From positions 4,867,367-4,931,366 of the forward strand of contig PTEX01000015.1 of the NCBI GenBank assembly GCA_003342815.1: DNA of 64,000 bases. Direction: 5' to 3'. Under the pieces are notes generated by a model. It had not been told where the DNA came from. It saw only the letters and a program-made list of their open reading frames with translations, and searched no databases. The first letter of the stretch is position 1. Each line of letters starts with the position of its first letter. This document shows, in pieces, positions 62,701 through 64,000 of this stretch. A program made the position numbers and the translations under genes. The DNA is from Eudromia elegans. Taxonomy: Eukaryota; Chordata; Aves; Tinamiformes; Tinamidae.

Positions 62701-63507
62701 TGTTCTTTCTAAATATTGAATGCAAACTATGTAACAAAGATGATATAATACTCGAAGTATTTAACCAGTTTGAATCAAAGGACAATTTTGTAGACATAAA
62801 AGCTTCGTAAGAAGAGCCCAGTGCTACATGAGTAGATGACTTGTATTTTTCATGATACACTAATCTGTTTTATTAAATTTTTCTGTAATCTGAACAACAG
62901 TCAGCAATTTTTCTAACTACGCATGTGATAACCACACATCTGCAAAACTGGTATTCTTGTCTGCAAAAAATCATTTAAAGCAATACTGGAAGGAACACGG
63001 ATTGACCCCTGTTCAAAACGACCCTTAGGCGTAGGACAGGACTGTCATTTTATATGTCAGGCGGAATTAGTTTGTGTGTGTGTGGCTGAAGAGGAAAGGA
63101 AATGCATATTAAATTTTGCAAACACTGGTCTTGCTGTAAATGCAGATATCAGTAAGATTCTGTAGATGTATTAGACTTATCTTTTTTAAAATTAGAATAG
63201 ATTAGAATCCACTGTCATGGTTGGATATTTTCTGTAGATATTCAGAATTGTACTTGGTTTTTTTAATATCTTAATGTTTGCTAATATCTTGGCATATCTA
63301 ACTATTGTGCTGTATTTTGTGATAAATGGGTAGTGAATTGTATAATTCCAGTAACAGTGTCTTTTCTTATATTTAAACACTTGCCTTTTAACTGTAAGGT
63401 GCCTCTTCAAGTAAAACGCTGTCTTCATCTGGGTCTGGTGGGAGCAAAATTCAAACACTATCACCAGCTCATAAAAACTCGCTGGGAATGGTCAACCCAC
63501 AAGCAGG
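42921..63507 (+). CDS. ZC2HC1A: Zinc finger C2HC domain-containing protein 1A, 3'-incomplete (exons 1-7)
   Basis: Coding exons are 42921-42936, 57024-57097, 57785-57901, 58143-58275, 61413-61561, 62589-62688 and 63399-63507. They total 698 bases, all with GT-AG borders and consistent phases, giving 232 residues plus two bases. Two zinc fingers share the spacing CxxC-x11-H-x3-C: Cys18, Cys21, His33, Cys37 (CRICGRTFF...HGPIC) and Cys118, Cys121, His133, Cys137 (CPYCQRRF...HINFC). Between them lie a basic segment ([11 protein letters not shown]), [14 protein letters not shown] and a proline run before SYDPDYIQ. After finger 2 comes a Ser/Thr/Pro-rich disordered region (residues ~164-232). The molecular role is poorly known; zinc binding follows from the cysteine/histidine pattern. 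The start has a strong context (GCGCCATGG) and matches the family N-terminus MEGLE. The remaining C-terminus lies beyond the window. Identification is very secure. Confidence 0.97.
48110..49130 (+). mobile_element. CR1 LINE, internally deleted and lacking its 3' end (sense)
   Basis: About 48130-48340 aligns with the CR1 endonuclease end ([11 protein letters not shown], then FRILREGSK and [13 protein letters not shown]). The sequence then jumps at about 48450 to the post-palm part ([76 protein letters not shown]). The RT core with FADD is missing. The match stops at about 49130 within the CTTCAAAGCCCGCTTAGACA segment, so the diagnostic 3' tail is absent too. The left edge is uncertain; similarity may begin near 48050. 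Confidence 0.9.
50253..51709 (+). mobile_element. CR1 LINE, 5'-truncated copy from RT domain to 3' end (sense)
   Basis: Starts within the reverse transcriptase (GTCGTAGCTAAGCCACTCTC, matching 34051 onward in the copy at 33.07-35.54 kb) and ends with the CR1 tail GGTTGGACTAGATGACCTCT and ATGATTCTATAG. Recognisable parts are [39 protein letters not shown], and [10 protein letters not shown] at about 50847-50876. A rearranged stretch at about 50758-50790 shifts the frame where the other copy has [10 protein letters not shown], and short deletions near 50970 and 51225 disrupt it further. It is close in sequence to the long copy. Confidence 0.95.
51710..52884. other. Intronic spacer between opposed CR1 copies
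   Basis: AT-rich intron 1 DNA without a recognised gene or repeat. It separates the sense CR1 ending at 51709 from the antisense CR1 starting at 52885. Confidence 0.6.
52885..53325 (-). mobile_element. CR1 LINE 3' fragment (antisense), more diverged
   Basis: On the + strand it opens with the reversed CR1 tail (TCACAGAATCAG, GGTTTGGAAGGGACC, GATCATCTAGTCCAACCCC). On the minus strand it encodes [20 protein letters not shown] and LGLFSLEK, then [13 protein letters not shown], then [20 protein letters not shown]. Its wording differs from the three sense copies (for example [13 protein letters not shown] rather than DGASLFSVV), so it belongs to another CR1 subfamily or is older. Confidence 0.95.
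53326..57023. other. ZC2HC1A: Remainder of ZC2HC1A intron 1, nothing recognised
   Basis: AT-rich DNA up to the exon 2 acceptor. Only short T or TG tracts (for example about 54370-54392) stand out. Confidence 0.6.
57024..57097 (+). CDS. ZC2HC1A: ZC2HC1A exon 2 (residues 6-30)
   Basis: Acceptor TTTTTTTAAAG; reads [20 protein letters not shown] and FPAAL, ending at the donor GTGAGT (57098). It carries the CxxC half of zinc finger 1 and ends in phase 0. Confidence 0.96.
57785..57901 (+). CDS. ZC2HC1A: ZC2HC1A exon 3 (residues 31-69)
   Basis: Acceptor TTTGTTGTAG, donor GTAGGT. It begins [10 protein letters not shown], which supplies His33 and Cys37 of finger 1, and continues with the basic [16 protein letters not shown] and PTVKPLKPR. 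Exactly 39 codons. Confidence 0.97.
58143..58275 (+). CDS. ZC2HC1A: ZC2HC1A exon 4 (residues 70-113 plus one base)
   Basis: Reads [34 protein letters not shown], then six prolines and SYDP, with donor GTATGT. The [12 protein letters not shown] part seems about three residues shorter than the mammalian protein as I remember it. Confidence 0.96.
58276..61412 (+). other. ZC2HC1A: ZC2HC1A intron 4
   Basis: A 3137-base intron ending TTTGTTTTTAAG. Its main oddity is the 75-base A run at 59679-59753. No nested gene was recognised. Confidence 0.88.
59679..59753 (+). repeat. 75-base poly-A homopolymer
   Basis: 75 consecutive A. An AATAAA lies at 59627-59632, 47 bases before the run, so a retroposed transcript tail is possible, but the 400 bases upstream are not a gene I recognise and no clear target duplication is seen. 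Homopolymer length is also prone to sequencing error. Confidence 0.95.
61413..61561 (+). CDS. ZC2HC1A: ZC2HC1A exon 5 (residues 114-163)
   Basis: Completes Asp114 and encodes the whole of zinc finger 2: [20 protein letters not shown] then [10 protein letters not shown]. It continues [19 protein letters not shown] to the donor GTGAAA. Ends in phase 0. Confidence 0.97.
62589..62688 (+). CDS. ZC2HC1A: ZC2HC1A exon 6 (residues 164-196 plus one base)
   Basis: Acceptor TTTTCTTACAG. Reads [20 protein letters not shown] then [13 protein letters not shown]; donor GTATGA. Low-complexity Ser/Pro sequence typical of the disordered tail of this family. SSRLPQPS is the conserved word. Confidence 0.93.
63399..63507 (+). 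CDS. ZC2HC1A: ZC2HC1A exon 7 (residues 197-232 plus two bases)
   Basis: Acceptor TTTTAACTGTAAG, donor GTAAGT at 63508. Reads [37 protein letters not shown]. It ends in phase 2, so at least one more coding exon is required beyond the window. Confidence 0.93.
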
Positions 63508-64000
63508 GTAAGTCCTCACTTAGTATTGGCACTTATTCCTTCTTTCACTTTTATGTAGTGGTAGTTTTAGAAGAAGTATTTGTGGGCTGTTTTGCTTGTG
63601 TGATTTTTCCACAAGCTTTAAAAGTGCAGTAATTTGAAGTTAGCCTTCATTTATGTAAGCGGTGAATGTGACAAAGTTAAGTTTAAAGAATATCACAATA
63701 GACAAGGATGCCTTGTGTGTGTGTATTTGTTAAAATGAAAATTTTGAACTATTGGTGTTGCACTATGTCTCTGCAACTACTTTCTTTTTTCTGTGTAGTC
63801 TGCTTTTCTCACTCTTTCTCACTCCCTTTTACCTGCGACAGCCCCTTGCTGTATAAGAGGCAAATTAAGTATTTGCATAAAGGAAAAGACAAAGGTGATT
63901 ACAAGCTATGTAGAAGGCAGTAATGGAAACAAAAGTAGGGAGGGAGGTAAAGATGTGGTAAAACTGTATGCAGAAGTAGATTAAAAATCAAATAATCAGA
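63508..64000 (+). other. ZC2HC1A: ZC2HC1A intron 7, truncated by the window edge
   Basis: Starts with a consensus GTAAGT donor. No further exon is seen before the window ends. Confidence 0.85.

Noticed and set aside
1..64000. CRISPR arrays, operons, phage or bacterial mobile systems
   Set aside because: The window is vertebrate nuclear DNA with spliced genes and LINEs. The tandem repeats found are minisatellites or LTR-like duplications without spacer-repeat regularity.

Overview
This is vertebrate nuclear DNA, almost certainly from a bird. Three things support that. The window carries several CR1 LINE copies with the avian CR1 3' end (GGTTGGACTAGATGA, then CCTTCCAACCTTAA, then ATTCTRTG-type octamers). 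It is AT-rich and intron-rich with GT-AG splice sites. Two recognisable vertebrate genes lie head to tail on the + strand: PKIA (protein kinase A inhibitor alpha), then ZC2HC1A (C2HC zinc-finger protein 1A, formerly FAM164A). From general knowledge this matches the PKIA-ZC2HC1A-IL7 order of human 8q21. I cannot name the species.

Layout. 1-12952: upstream PKIA sequence (5' intron or flank) with simple repeats and no recognisable gene; the first ~1.2 kb differs in composition and may be old retroelement DNA. 12953-16673: both coding exons of PKIA, giving a complete 76-residue protein. 16674 to about 19.1-19.5 kb: probable PKIA 3' UTR. About 19.5-42.6 kb: intergenic, with two short CR1 3' ends, a long CR1 (about 33.07-35.54 kb) whose reverse transcriptase frame has few breaks, and an LTR-like segment with internal tandem duplications (about 40.45-41.65 kb). 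42.6-43.3 kb: a CpG-island promoter with GC boxes and a CCAAT box, containing ZC2HC1A exon 1. 42937-57023: the 14-kb first intron of ZC2HC1A with two sense and one antisense CR1. 57024-63507: ZC2HC1A exons 2-7; the gene runs off the right edge, so its last coding part is missing.

PKIA encodes a small pseudosubstrate inhibitor that shuts off PKA catalytic subunits and exports them from the nucleus. ZC2HC1A encodes a protein of poorly known function with two CxxC-x11-H-x3-C fingers. Nothing in the sequence links the two beyond adjacency.

I found no CRISPR array, operon or other novel multi-gene system, and no tRNA or rRNA gene that I could recognise. The points most worth a second look are a 5-codon upstream ORF ending 2 bases before the PKIA start, a stop codon shared by three CR1 copies, a 75-base A homopolymer in ZC2HC1A intron 4, opposed CR1 copies within one intron, and the internally duplicated LTR-like segment. 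Long open frames elsewhere are CR1 shadows, CpG-island artefacts or translated microsatellites.
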